A stretch of 64,000 nucleotides of DNA from Nitratireductor sp. ZSWI3. GTDB taxonomy: Bacteria > Pseudomonadota > Alphaproteobacteria > Rhizobiales > Rhizobiaceae. Positions 31,842 through 40,380 of the stretch are shown here, in pieces. Within the stretch, counting starts at the first letter, position 1, and every line of letters begins with the position of its first letter. The stretch spans positions 1 to 64,000 of the forward strand of contig NZ_JANKOF010000016.1 in NCBI RefSeq assembly GCF_024655565.1. The letters run 5' to 3'. The notes beneath the pieces are model-generated. The model saw nothing but the letters and a program-made list of their open reading frames with translations, made no database searches and was not told where the DNA came from. Position numbers and translations under genes: made by a program.

Positions 31842-32527
31842 TGGGTGCGGCCTCGCAGACGGTCAGCCATGCCCGGCTGATGGACGGCGTCTATCGCCGC
31901 CAGCGCCACATCTACGATCTCACCCGCAAATTCTACCTGCTCGGTCGCGACGGCCTGATCGCCGGGCTCGACGTGCCGCGCGGCGGCGCCGTCCTGGAGC
32001 TCGGCTGCGGCACGGGGCGCAACATCGCACTGGCCGCCGAGCGTTTCCCGCACGCGCTCTTTCACGGTCTCGACATCTCGCGCGAGATGCTGGCGACGGC
32101 CCGCCGGCGCATGCAGCGCGAGCGCATCGGCGGCATCGTCAGGCTCGCCGAGGCCGATGCGTCCGCCTTCAACGCCGATGCCCTGTTCGGACGCCGCACC
32201 TTCGACCGCGTCTTCATCTCCTATTCCCTGTCGATGATCCCGCCCTGGCGGGAGACCATCGCCGCCGCCCTTGACTGCGTCGCCCCCGGCGGCTCGCTGC
32301 ACATCGTCGATTTCGGACGACAGGAGCGCCTGCCGGGCTGGTTCCGCACCGGACTGCGCCGTTGGCTGGCGGCCTTCCATGTCGCTCCGCGCGATATGCT
32401 GCGCGAGGCACTGGAATCGGAATGTCAGAAACGCAGCGCAAGCCTGCGTTTCGATTCGCTTTTTCACGGTTACGCCGTCAGCGCAGTCATTCGCCTGCCG
32501 CCGGGCGGCTCGTCCTATTCGAGCTGA
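31841..32527 (+). CDS. btaB: Diacylglycerylhomoserine N-methyltransferase BtaB
   Basis: BtaB trimethylates the amino group of diacylglycerylhomoserine with AdoMet to give DGTS. From the ATG at 31841, overlapping the btaA stop (TGATG), it is 228 aa. Class I methyltransferase motifs are VLELGCGTGRNIALAAERF near residue 50, LFHGLDISREML near 73 and the post-motif DRVFISYSLSMIPPW near 125, followed by GGSLHIVDFGRQERLPGWF. Its 3' end overlaps the convergent serine hydrolase gene by 13 bp. Confidence 0.93.
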   Translation: MGAASQTVSHARLMDGVYRRQRHIYDLTRKFYLLGRDGLIAGLDVPRGGAVLELGCGTGRNIALAAERFPHALFHGLDISREMLATARRRMQRERIGGIVRLAEADASAFNADALFGRRTFDRVFISYSLSMIPPWRETIAAALDCVAPGGSLHIVDFGRQERLPGWFRTGLRRWLAAFHVAPRDMLREALESECQKRSASLRFDSLFHGYAVSAVIRLPPGGSSYSS

Positions 32528-33912
32528 CCGGGAAGCTTCGCCAACGCCTCCACCAGGGCCTGCGGCTTGTATCCGAGCGAGGACGGCGTCAGCCCCATGC
32601 GCACGACCACCATGCGCAGCGAGGGAATGACGGTGATGGTCTGCCCGTCGTGCCCGAGCATCCAGAAGGCGTCCGGAGGCAGGTCGAACCCCTCGTCCTC
32701 GGGCACGCCGCGCGGCGTGTTGGCGCGCGGGCCATGCAGCCAGACATGCCGGCCGTATTCGCCGTTCGAGGCCCTGGTCGGCGTCCGCATCCAGTGCACC
32801 CAGCCCTCCGGCAGCAGGCGCTCGCCCTTCCAGACGCCGTCCTGCAGCAGGAGCTGTCCGAACCGCGCCCAATCGCGCGCCGACGCATAAAGGTTGGAGG
32901 AACCGACATAGGTTCCCCGCGGGTCCGTCTCGAAGACGGCGCTGTTCATGCCGATGCGCTGGAACAGGGCTTCATGCGGCCAGGCGAGCGCGTCCCGGGG
33001 CTCGTCGAACGCGTTCTGCCAGATGCGCGACAGCAGTATGCTGGTGCCGCTCGAATAGCTGAACACGCCACCCACCGGCCCCACCAGCGGCTTGTCGGCC
33101 GCGAAGCCAGGCATGTCCGGCTGCAGATAGAGCATGCGCGTGACATCCGTCACATCGCCGTAATCCTCATTGAACTGCAGCCCGCTCTGCATGCCGAGCA
33201 GATCGGCGATGGTGATCCCGGCGCGCTCGTCGTCGCTCCATTCGGTCAGCAGGTGGTCGTCGTCCACGGAAAGCCGCCCGGCCTTCACCAGGGTGCCGAC
33301 AAGCACCGCCGTCACCGTCTTCGTCATCGACCAGCCGATCAGGGGCTGGGAGAAATGCGCCACGTCCGCGCCATAGCGCTCGCCGATGATGCGGCCGTTC
33401 TGCACGACGATCACCGCACGCATGCCGGGGCCGGTCAGGGCATCGTCGGCAAGGAGCTCGGCCACCTCGGGATAGCGGGCGGCATCGATGGCAAGCCCGT
33501 CTGGCCATTGATCGGCGCCGCGCGGGGCCGGCTCCGGCAGGTCGATCCGCGCTCCCATCGCCGCCGTCAGATCGCCGTCGGGCACCGCAACGCAGCCGGT
33601 TCCACCGCGGAAGACCGCCAGCCCTTGGCCGAAGACGCCGAACAGCCCCGTATGCACCGTCGCATCCGCCGCATCGACCCGCACCCGCATCAGCTTCAGG
33701 AGCGGATGGCCCGGCGCCTGCACGTCGTTGCGCAGCACCGTTTCGGGGTCTCGCCCCGCGATGAACACGTTTGAGCAGATGATCTTCGCCGCGTAGCTCG
33801 ATCCGAGGCGTATGAGGGCCGGTGGCGCAGCGTAGAGCCAGACCGCGCCGGCAATCAGCGCCACGACCAGGAGACCTGCCGTCCATTTGAAAAGCGAAAA
33901 GACCTTGCGCAT
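32515..33912 (-). CDS. Membrane-anchored serine hydrolase (class C beta-lactamase fold)
   Basis: A 465-aa penicillin-binding-protein-like hydrolase related to esterase EstB and 6-aminohexanoate-dimer hydrolase rather than to a proven beta-lactamase. Residues 9-29 form an N-terminal membrane anchor. The nucleophile motif SMTK is in IGWSMTKTVTAVLVG near residue 195, and the second motif is a YSS triad (FSYSSGTSILLS) near 285. The third, GHDGQT near 425, replaces the K-T-G of true beta-lactamases. The substrate cannot be predicted. The 3' end overlaps btaB on the opposite strand. Confidence 0.85.
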   Translation of the reverse strand: MRKVFSLFKWTAGLLVVALIAGAVWLYAAPPALIRLGSSYAAKIICSNVFIAGRDPETVLRNDVQAPGHPLLKLMRVRVDAADATVHTGLFGVFGQGLAVFRGGTGCVAVPDGDLTAAMGARIDLPEPAPRGADQWPDGLAIDAARYPEVAELLADDALTGPGMRAVIVVQNGRIIGERYGADVAHFSQPLIGWSMTKTVTAVLVGTLVKAGRLSVDDDHLLTEWSDDERAGITIADLLGMQSGLQFNEDYGDVTDVTRMLYLQPDMPGFAADKPLVGPVGGVFSYSSGTSILLSRIWQNAFDEPRDALAWPHEALFQRIGMNSAVFETDPRGTYVGSSNLYASARDWARFGQLLLQDGVWKGERLLPEGWVHWMRTPTRASNGEYGRHVWLHGPRANTPRGVPEDEGFDLPPDAFWMLGHDGQTITVIPSLRMVVVRMGLTPSSLGYKPQALVEALAKLPGQLE

Positions 33913-34041
33913 CCCTCTCTCTTCTTTCCTGCTGCCGCTTCGTGCAAGCCGCCGCGTGACAGTGACGAGGCCGCGAAGTTGGCTTATTCCTTAAGCAAAA
34001 TCGTTTCTTCTGATTCGCATCTCGGGGGACCGTCGCTGATC

Positions 34042-34851
34042 ATGCGTCGATTGCTGGCCGTCAGTCTATTCGCTTTCCTTGTCGGCTGTTCGACGGTCGA
34101 CTACGATTTCTCCGACGTCTCCGGGACGGCGCGTCCCTCCGCGGCTTCGGCGGCGCAGACCACGAGGCTGCGCTTCGCCGACACGGATCCGCACGAGTGG
34201 GAGGGCGGCGCACCCTGGCACTACTCCGTGCATGGCACCGACGTCGCCAAGTACCAGGCCGACATCGACTGGCACAAGGTGAGCCGGAACGGCATCTCCT
34301 TCGCCTTCATCAAGGCGACCGAAGGCGGCGACCGGGTCGACGACTATTTCGCCCGAAACTGGCGTGCCGCGAAGGCCGCCGGCATTCCCCGCGGTGCCTA
34401 TCATTTCTACTATTTCTGCCGCCCGGCGATCGAGCAGGCACGGTGGTTCATCCGCAACGTGCCGCGTGAGGCAATCGCCCTGCCGCCGGTGCTCGACATG
34501 GAGTGGAACCCCCAGTCGCCGACCTGCAAGATCCGGCCGCCGGCCGAGACCGTCCGTTCGGAAATGCGGATCTTCCTCGAAGAGGTCGAGCGTCATTACG
34601 GCAAGCGCCCCATCATCTACACCTCGATCGACTTCTTCGACGACAACGGCCTTCGGCGTTTCAAGGGATATCCGTTCTGGCTGCGCTCCGTGGCCGGCCA
34701 TCCGGATGACAAATATTCCAATCATCCTTGGGTGTTCTGGCAGTACACCGGCACGGGTGTCGTGCCCGGCATCGAGGGAAATGCCGACATCAACGTCTTC
34801 AACGGCAACGCCAGCGCCTGGCGCAATTGGCTGCAGGCCCACGCGCGCTGA
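34042..34851 (+). CDS. GH25-family lysozyme, lipoprotein
   Basis: A 269-aa glycoside hydrolase family 25 muramidase. I chose the ATG at 34042 because it begins a lipoprotein signal, MRRLLAVSLFAFLVGC, with Cys16 as lipobox cysteine; an upstream start adds 21 residues with no role. GH25 features are HGTDVAKYQADIDW near residue 63, FAFIKATEGG, GIPRGAYHFYYF near 120, the catalytic LDMEWNP near 155 and VFWQYTGTG near 235. It should cleave the MurNAc-GlcNAc bond in the periplasm. It is followed by a lytic transglycosylase gene 29 bp later. Confidence 0.92.
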   Translation: MRRLLAVSLFAFLVGCSTVDYDFSDVSGTARPSAASAAQTTRLRFADTDPHEWEGGAPWHYSVHGTDVAKYQADIDWHKVSRNGISFAFIKATEGGDRVDDYFARNWRAAKAAGIPRGAYHFYYFCRPAIEQARWFIRNVPREAIALPPVLDMEWNPQSPTCKIRPPAETVRSEMRIFLEEVERHYGKRPIIYTSIDFFDDNGLRRFKGYPFWLRSVAGHPDDKYSNHPWVFWQYTGTGVVPGIEGNADINVFNGNASAWRNWLQAHAR

Positions 34852-34880
34852 CACCGTCGCAAGGATTCAAGGAGAGTTTC

Positions 34881-36059
34881 ATGCACGCAAAGACAATGGC
34901 GCTCGGCATCCTGGCCGCATTCGGAATTGCGAATGGAGCCGCGGCACAGGAATGCGGCGGCGATTTCAATGCCTGGCGCCAGGCGCTGAAGGCGGAAGCG
35001 GCCGCAGACGGCGTCGGCGAACGCGGCCTGTCGGCCTTCGACGGCGCGCGGATCGACCAGGCTGTGCTGCAGCGCGATCGTGCGCAGGGCGTCTTCAATC
35101 AGACGTTTGCGGAGTTCTCCGGCCGGATGATCAACGACTACCGGCTGAAGAACGGTGCCGCCAACCTGCGCAAATACGCCGACACCTTCGCCCGCGCCAA
35201 CAACGAGTTCGGCGTGCCGGGGCCCGTCATTGCCTCGTTCTGGGCACTCGAGACCGATTTCGGTGCCGTTCAGGGCGATTTCTCCACCCTCAATGCACTC
35301 GCCACCCTGGCCCATGATTGCCGCCGCCCGCAGATCTTCCGCCCGCAGCTCGTCTCCCTCCTGCACCTGATCGACCAGGGCTGGGTATCGGCCGACGTGA
35401 CCGGCGCCTGGGCCGGCGAGATCGGCCAGATGCAGATGCTGCCCTCCGACTATTACACCAAGGGCGTTGACGGCGACGGGGACGGCCGGGTCGACCTGAA
35501 GGGCAGCGCCCGCGATGCCATCCTGACGGCGGCGAAGAACCTGCAATCGCTCGGCTGGAAGCCCGGACAGCCCTGGCTGGAAGAGGTGCGCATTCCGGAC
35601 CGGATGCCATGGGAGAAGACCGGTCGCGTCAACAGGCTGCCGCGCTCCGAATGGGCCGCGATGGGCGTCACCCGGCGCGACGGCAGCCCGCTCGAGAACG
35701 ACGGCCTTCAGGCGGGGCTCATCCTGCCCATGGGCTACAGGGGCCCGGCCTTCCTCGCCTTCGACAATTACGACGTCTATCTGGAATGGAACCAGTCGCT
35801 GGTCTACACGCTGACGGCAGCGCATCTGGCCGCCCGCCTCGACGGCGCGCCGCGCTATGACGTCCGCACGCCCGAACAAGGGCTTGCCCCGGAGGTGATG
35901 AAGCAGCTTCAGCAGAAGCTGGCCGAACGCGGCCACGACGTCGGCAAGATCGACGGCATTCTCGGGGCCGGCACGAGGGAAGCGGTGCGCCAGGAGCAGA
36001 TCCGCCTCGGCTTCCCTGCCGACGGCTGGCCGACGCCGACCTTGTTCTCGAACCTGTGA
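34881..36059 (+). CDS. Lytic murein transglycosylase (MltB family) with C-terminal peptidoglycan-binding domain
   Basis: A 392-aa secreted MltB-type enzyme. The ATG at 34881 follows AAGGAGAG. Residues 1-23 are a signal peptide (GIANGAAAQE). The SLT_2 domain has the catalytic Glu in ASFWALETDFGAVQGD near residue 118 and AGEIGQMQMLPSDYYTKG near 180. The C-terminal PG_binding_1 domain reads MKQLQQKLAERGHDVGKIDGI-type sequence from about 340. It makes 1,6-anhydro-muropeptides that the AmpD-like amidase at 21173 could recycle. It is probably co-transcribed with the GH25 lysozyme. Confidence 0.93.
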   Translation: MHAKTMALGILAAFGIANGAAAQECGGDFNAWRQALKAEAAADGVGERGLSAFDGARIDQAVLQRDRAQGVFNQTFAEFSGRMINDYRLKNGAANLRKYADTFARANNEFGVPGPVIASFWALETDFGAVQGDFSTLNALATLAHDCRRPQIFRPQLVSLLHLIDQGWVSADVTGAWAGEIGQMQMLPSDYYTKGVDGDGDGRVDLKGSARDAILTAAKNLQSLGWKPGQPWLEEVRIPDRMPWEKTGRVNRLPRSEWAAMGVTRRDGSPLENDGLQAGLILPMGYRGPAFLAFDNYDVYLEWNQSLVYTLTAAHLAARLDGAPRYDVRTPEQGLAPEVMKQLQQKLAERGHDVGKIDGILGAGTREAVRQEQIRLGFPADGWPTPTLFSNL

Positions 36060-36075
36060 TCCCGGGGCCGGCAGG

Positions 36076-37497
36076 CTATCCCGCTTTTTGGGAGGGAGGC
36101 TCCGCCGGCTCGCTCTGCGCGGAGGCAGGCACGGCGTCTTCCGCGACCTGCTCCGCGCGGCTCGCGGCTGCCTTTGCCGCCTTCTCCAGCGCCCGGCGCG
36201 CCCGCCACTTGCGCAGGGTCATGCGTCCGGCCCGGTAGCGCGCCCTCACCCACCACAGGCCCTCGCCCACATTCTCGATCTCATCCGCATAAGCCTCGGA
36301 GAGCGCCTGCCGGTACGAGGAAAACCCTTTCGCCGCGACCTCGTCGATGCGGTGCATCACCGACATCCAGGCCGGCGAGACGAGAAGCGAGATCGCCGTC
36401 ACGGCGATCGCCAGCCGGTAGCTGTCCTGGCCGAGCGCCCCGGCCGACAGGCCGGCGGCGGCAAGCACGAACGAGAACTCGCCGATCTGCGCCATCGACA
36501 GGCCGCCGATCAGCGCCGTGTTGCGGCCATGCCCCGTCATGCGCAGGAGGAACACGTTGAGCAGCGTCTTCGCGGCGATCACCACCAGCGCCGCCCCCGA
36601 CACCATCCAGAAATTGTTCCAGATGTAGGAGAGATCGAACAACAGGCCGATCGACAGGAAGAACACCACCACGAGCACGCTCTGGATCGGCTCTATGACG
36701 GGGATGATGCGCGCCCGCAGCGTCGAATTGCCGACGATAATGCCGGCGACGAAGGCACCGTAGGCCGGCGACAGGCCGAGAACGCCCGTGAACGCGGCCG
36801 CCCCGAAGCAGGCGCCCATGGCGCCGAGCGCCAGGATTTCCACATTGCCGCCGATCTGTTCCGCGAATGGGGCCCGCAGCTTGCCGCGCCGGCCAAGCCA
36901 CCATAGCAGCCAGGCGAGAAACCCCACCGCCAAGGCCACCTTGGCCGCCACGGAGACGAAGCCGGTTTCGGAACCGCCCAGCGCCGAGACGATGATCAGC
37001 ATCGGAACGACCGCGATGTCCTGCGCGATCAGCACGGCGATGGCGATCCGGCCCGCCTCGCCGCGCAGTTCGTCCATGTCGTCGAGCATCTTCATGGCCA
37101 CGACCGTGCTCGACAAGCCGACGATGAAGCCGAAGATCAACCCTTCGGAAAGCCGCGCCCCGCCGGTCCACGCAATGGTAAAGCCGATAGCGAGCGCCAC
37201 CGCAAGCTGTCCGAGCGCCACCAGAACGGCGGGCCTCAGGCTCATGACGAAGGCGCGCAGCGACAGCTCCATGCCGATGAAGAACAGGAGCATCAGGACG
37301 CCCATCTCGGCGAGCGCCGTCACGCTGTCCGAATTGCCGATCAGTCCGAAACCCGTCGGGCCCAGCACGACGCCGGCCAGGATGAACCCGACCAGCGGCG
37401 GCTGCTTCAGGCGCATCAGCCCCAGCCCGAGCGCGATCGCCACCAGGATGACGAACGCCATCTCGGTCAACGGAACGGCATGCGTCTCTGCTTCCAA
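36076..37497 (-). CDS. Monovalent cation:proton antiporter (CPA2/Kef family)
   Basis: A 473-aa CPA2 antiporter with about 12 membrane segments (MAFVILVAIALGLGLMRLKQ onward). The GFIVGLSSTVVAMKMLDDM region near 118 and AIAVLIAQDIAVVPMLI near 150 carry the conserved transport-site Gln-Asp. After the membrane domain only a charged cytoplasmic tail of about 80 residues remains; the TrkA-N/RCK nucleotide-binding domain of full KefB/KefC is absent. The start is a TTG at 37497 preceded by AAGGA; an ATG at 37461 (MAFVILV) is the alternative. The ion (K+ or Na+) is not clear. Confidence 0.9.
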   Translation of the reverse strand: MEAETHAVPLTEMAFVILVAIALGLGLMRLKQPPLVGFILAGVVLGPTGFGLIGNSDSVTALAEMGVLMLLFFIGMELSLRAFVMSLRPAVLVALGQLAVALAIGFTIAWTGGARLSEGLIFGFIVGLSSTVVAMKMLDDMDELRGEAGRIAIAVLIAQDIAVVPMLIIVSALGGSETGFVSVAAKVALAVGFLAWLLWWLGRRGKLRAPFAEQIGGNVEILALGAMGACFGAAAFTGVLGLSPAYGAFVAGIIVGNSTLRARIIPVIEPIQSVLVVVFFLSIGLLFDLSYIWNNFWMVSGAALVVIAAKTLLNVFLLRMTGHGRNTALIGGLSMAQIGEFSFVLAAAGLSAGALGQDSYRLAIAVTAISLLVSPAWMSVMHRIDEVAAKGFSSYRQALSEAYADEIENVGEGLWWVRARYRAGRMTLRKWRARRALEKAAKAAASRAEQVAEDAVPASAQSEPAEPPSQKAG

Positions 37498-37521
37498 AAC
37501 CGTGATCCTTTCCGTTTCCGG

Positions 37522-38742
37522 TCAGTCCGCCATCGTCTCGAGGCTGGCGAACCCCTCCGGCGCCTTCCCGGCGTCGAAGGGTCTTTTCACCTCGACGAAC
37601 GTATCCGGGTAAAAGCCGTTGAAACGGGTTCTGAGCGCCATGGAATAGGCGCCGATGTGGCCGATCTCGATCCAGTCGCCGGTATCCACAGTTTCCGGCA
37701 GCCAGAACGGGCGCGACAGGATGTCGACGGAATCGCAGGTCGCCCCGCAGACGCGGAACGGCACCAGGGTCTGCGCATCGCCGTTGCGGCTGCGGATCGC
37801 CGGATCGGGTATGAAACGCGCCGGCAGGGTGATCTTGCCGGTCCATGAATCGGACAGCGACGCCCAAATCCCGTCATTGATGTAGAGCCTGCGCCCCTTG
37901 CGCAGAAGCACCCGCACGATGAGCGAGAATGCCCGCGCCACAACCACCCGGCCGGGCTCGGCCACCAGGGGCATCTCATCGAACCCCCACTCGACGATGT
38001 CCTGCCGCAGACGCGCCATGATCTCCTGGAGCGACGGCATCTCCGGCTTCTTGCGGTTCGGATCGTGGCCATACTCGGCCGGAAAGCCGCCGCCGACGTC
38101 GAGGCCGGCGAGCGCGACACCCGCCCGGCCGCGCACCCAGTCTGCCGAGGCGAGCGCCCGCTCATAGGTGTCGGGGTCCTGGATCTGCGAGCCGACATGG
38201 AAGCATATGCCGACCTTGTAGCCGTGCCGGTCGAGCCGCTGCAAAAGCTCCACGGCCTGTGCCGGCCCGGCGCCGAACTTCTTCGACAATTCGTAGGCTG
38301 CATGGCCCTTGGTCTGGATGCGCACGAAGACGGTCAGCGTGCCCGGATCGACGTCGAGCGCCCGCACGACGCGAATCAGCTTCGCAACCTCGTCCTCATG
38401 GTCGACGGCGATCACGCGGATACCGTATCCCTCGAGCGCCAGGCGAATGTCCGACTGTGCCTTGACCGGGTGCATGTAGAGCATCTCGGCGCCCGGCGCG
38501 ACGGCCCGCACGGCGGCGAACTCGGCGGGCGAGGCCACGTCGAACGCCTCGACGCCCGCCTCCGCCAGGGTCTTCAGCACCAGCGGCTCGCCATTCGTTT
38601 TCACCGCATAGGCCGTCTTGCCGGGAAATTCCTTCATGAAACCGCGGGCATCGGCCTTCAGAACCTCCGGCCTGAAGCAGTAGACAGGGTGATCCGGCCG
38701 CAGCTCGAGGGCGACATCTCGGGCGGTTTCAAAAACCTGCAT
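37522..38742 (-). CDS. Type III PLP decarboxylase (ornithine/lysine/diaminopimelate type)
   Basis: A fold-III (alanine racemase-like) decarboxylase, most like eukaryotic-type ornithine decarboxylase. The PLP Lys is in TAYAVKTNGEP near residue 45. Other motifs are CFHVGSQIQDP near 185, LDVGGGFPAEY near 215, AEPGRVVVA near 265 and the substrate-Cys segment VCGATCDSVDIL near 340. The Cys-Asp pair favours ornithine or lysine over meso-DAP. I chose the ATG at 38742, which has GGAG 6 bp upstream; a GTG at 38763 adds seven residues. It would supply putrescine or cadaverine. Confidence 0.88.
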   Translation of the reverse strand: MQVFETARDVALELRPDHPVYCFRPEVLKADARGFMKEFPGKTAYAVKTNGEPLVLKTLAEAGVEAFDVASPAEFAAVRAVAPGAEMLYMHPVKAQSDIRLALEGYGIRVIAVDHEDEVAKLIRVVRALDVDPGTLTVFVRIQTKGHAAYELSKKFGAGPAQAVELLQRLDRHGYKVGICFHVGSQIQDPDTYERALASADWVRGRAGVALAGLDVGGGFPAEYGHDPNRKKPEMPSLQEIMARLRQDIVEWGFDEMPLVAEPGRVVVARAFSLIVRVLLRKGRRLYINDGIWASLSDSWTGKITLPARFIPDPAIRSRNGDAQTLVPFRVCGATCDSVDILSRPFWLPETVDTGDWIEIGHIGAYSMALRTRFNGFYPDTFVEVKRPFDAGKAPEGFASLETMAD

Positions 38743-38952
38743 CAGCATCTCCGATTCGTTCACGCGGGCGCTGCGTGTCGAGCCCGGGGTCAGGACCTAC
38801 CGGCATCACCACAATGGCGTTCGGGAGGCATGCTGCAGGAAATCAGGGCTTCCTGTAAACACGCCGACGGCGACTTTTCCCGTACCCTGGCTCCTGGGCC
38901 GGATTCGGGTGGCCGATTGACCGCCCCTCGCCTATGCCTCGTTATGCGCGGC

Positions 38953-39005
38953 TAGAGCGGGATCAGGAAAAGTGTGAAGCGGTTATCCGCCCGCATCCCG
39001 TTCTA
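38953..39005. repeat. Rhizobial-type intergenic palindromic repeat
   Basis: TAGAGCGGGAT (38953-38963) and ATCCCGTTCTA (38995-39005) are inverted with one mismatch, around AGGAAAAGTGTGAAGCGG and CCGCCC. Elements of this sequence type are common between genes of Mesorhizobium-like genomes. It sits 38 bp before the EamA gene and may affect its leader. Confidence 0.6.
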
Positions 39006-39042
39006 ATTCTTTGATTGCGATCGCGATGATCCGGAGAATGAG

Positions 39043-39966
39043 ATGACTGTCGAAACCGAGAGGCGACCAGCCGTCCGGCAAATGTCCTTGCAGAACTGGG
39101 GACTCGTCCTGCTGCTCGGCCTCGTCTGGGGCGGATCCTTCTTCTTCGCCCGCATCGCCGTCGCCGAGATGCCGCCGCTCATGCTGGTGATGTACCGGGT
39201 GGTGATCGCAGCGGCCTTTCTGCAATTGTGGCTGCTGTTCAACGGCACGTCCTTCCGCCTGGCCCTGCCCCATGCGGGCGGCTTTCTCGCCCTTGCCACC
39301 CTCAACAACGTCATTCCCTTCTCGCTGATCTTTCTCGGCCAGACGGAGCTCGGAGCAGGCCTCGCCTCCGTGCTCAACGCCACGACGCCCTTCTGGACGG
39401 CGATCCTCGCCCATTTGTTCACGACGGACGAAAGGCTCACCCTGCCGAAGATCGTCGGCATCCTGTTCGGCATCGCCGGCACGGCGGTGATGATCGGCCC
39501 CGGGCTCCTGGCCGGCCTTGGCGGGCCGATCTGGGCGAAATTCGCCCTGGTCGGCGCGGCATTCTCCTACGGTCTCGCCTTCATCTATGCACGGCGCTTC
39601 CGAACCCTGCCGTCACCGGTCGTCGCCACCGGGCAGCTCACCGCCTCCAGCGTCATCATGATCCCTCTGGTGCTCGCCCTCTACGGCACGGGAGAGCTCT
39701 TTACCTTCAGCGACCAGGTCTGGGCGGCGACGGTTTCGCTCGCCGTCCTTTCCACCACCTTCGCCTATCTCATCTACTTCCACGTGCTGGCGACGGCCGG
39801 GGCGACGAACGCCTCCCTCGTCACCTTCGTCGTCCCTGTCAGCGCCATTCTGCTCGGCGCGGTTTTTCTTCAGGAACGGCTGGAAAGCTTCGAATTCGCC
39901 GGCATGGCGCTGATCGCGGTCGGCCTCATCACCATCGACGGTCGGCTGTTTCGCCCAAGGCGATGA
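39043..39966 (+). CDS. EamA/DMT-family permease
   Basis: A 307-aa drug/metabolite-transporter family protein with ten membrane segments in two EamA repeats. The first repeat starts at NWGLVLLLGLVWGGSFFFARI and the second near GPIWAKFALVGAAFSYGLAF. Typical end-of-repeat sequences are FLGQTELGAGLASVLNATTPFWTAI and ATAGATNASLVTFVVPVSAILLGA. The ATG follows CCGGAG. Members export amino acids or metabolites; the substrate here is unknown. The divergent neighbour is a polyamine-type decarboxylase. Confidence 0.93.
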   Translation: MTVETERRPAVRQMSLQNWGLVLLLGLVWGGSFFFARIAVAEMPPLMLVMYRVVIAAAFLQLWLLFNGTSFRLALPHAGGFLALATLNNVIPFSLIFLGQTELGAGLASVLNATTPFWTAILAHLFTTDERLTLPKIVGILFGIAGTAVMIGPGLLAGLGGPIWAKFALVGAAFSYGLAFIYARRFRTLPSPVVATGQLTASSVIMIPLVLALYGTGELFTFSDQVWAATVSLAVLSTTFAYLIYFHVLATAGATNASLVTFVVPVSAILLGAVFLQERLESFEFAGMALIAVGLITIDGRLFRPRR

Positions 39967-40178
39967 CCGCTCTCCGGCGTCTTGGGGAGGGTCTACGACT
40001 TTCGTCCAATTTGTTAACACAAAGTGAATCGGGGCGATTGCCCAGCAAATTCAAAAGCCACAGCCGGGGAGCGGACGGATTTTCCGCATTTGTGCCGCAG
40101 CGCAGCATAAAATCCGCTTGCTGCCGGCCGGCCAGTCTCTCTAGAATCCGCCCGTTGATAAGCAGAGGAGGCTTTGCC

Positions 40179-40265
40179 ATGGGACTGACACGGCCTGTCA
40201 ATGCACTGATGATTTGTGCGGCATTCGTTTTCATCGGCGCCCTCATCATGGGCGTCCTGCCATAG
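40179..40265 (+). CDS. 28-residue single-pass membrane microprotein
   Basis: A tiny open frame with an almost perfect ribosome binding site (AGAGGAGG) 8 bp before the ATG. The product begins MGLTRPVNALM, followed by a hydrophobic helix (ICAAFVFIGALIMGVLP) that runs to the end. Size, helix and strong Shine-Dalgarno support a real gene. It lies in a 414-bp region between the EamA gene and the metF terminator, with its own leader of about 200 bp. Function unknown. Confidence 0.7.
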   Translation: MGLTRPVNALMICAAFVFIGALIMGVLP

Positions 40266-40324
40266 GCCGGTAAGGCGCCGCCGGGAGGCGGGCGGCTACG
40301 CGCCATTTGTTGCTTAGAAAAAGA

Positions 40325-40351
40325 AAAAGGGCCGGAAGATCCGGCCCTTTT
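40325..40351. terminator. Bidirectional intrinsic terminator
   Basis: An 11-bp perfect stem AAAAGGGCCGG/CCGGCCCTTTT with loop AAGAT. On the minus strand it is followed by TTTTTCTTTTTC, a strong terminator for metF. On the plus strand CCCTTTTGTTG can end the transcript of the 28-residue gene. Confidence 0.92.
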
Positions 40352-40380
40352 GTTGTCCTGCAAACCTGCGGCCCGTTGCG

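Noticed and set aside
32515-33912. Calling the class C-like hydrolase a resistance beta-lactamase
   Set aside because: The K-T-G box is replaced by G-H-D-G-Q-T and the second motif is Y-S-S, as in esterases and amide hydrolases of this fold.
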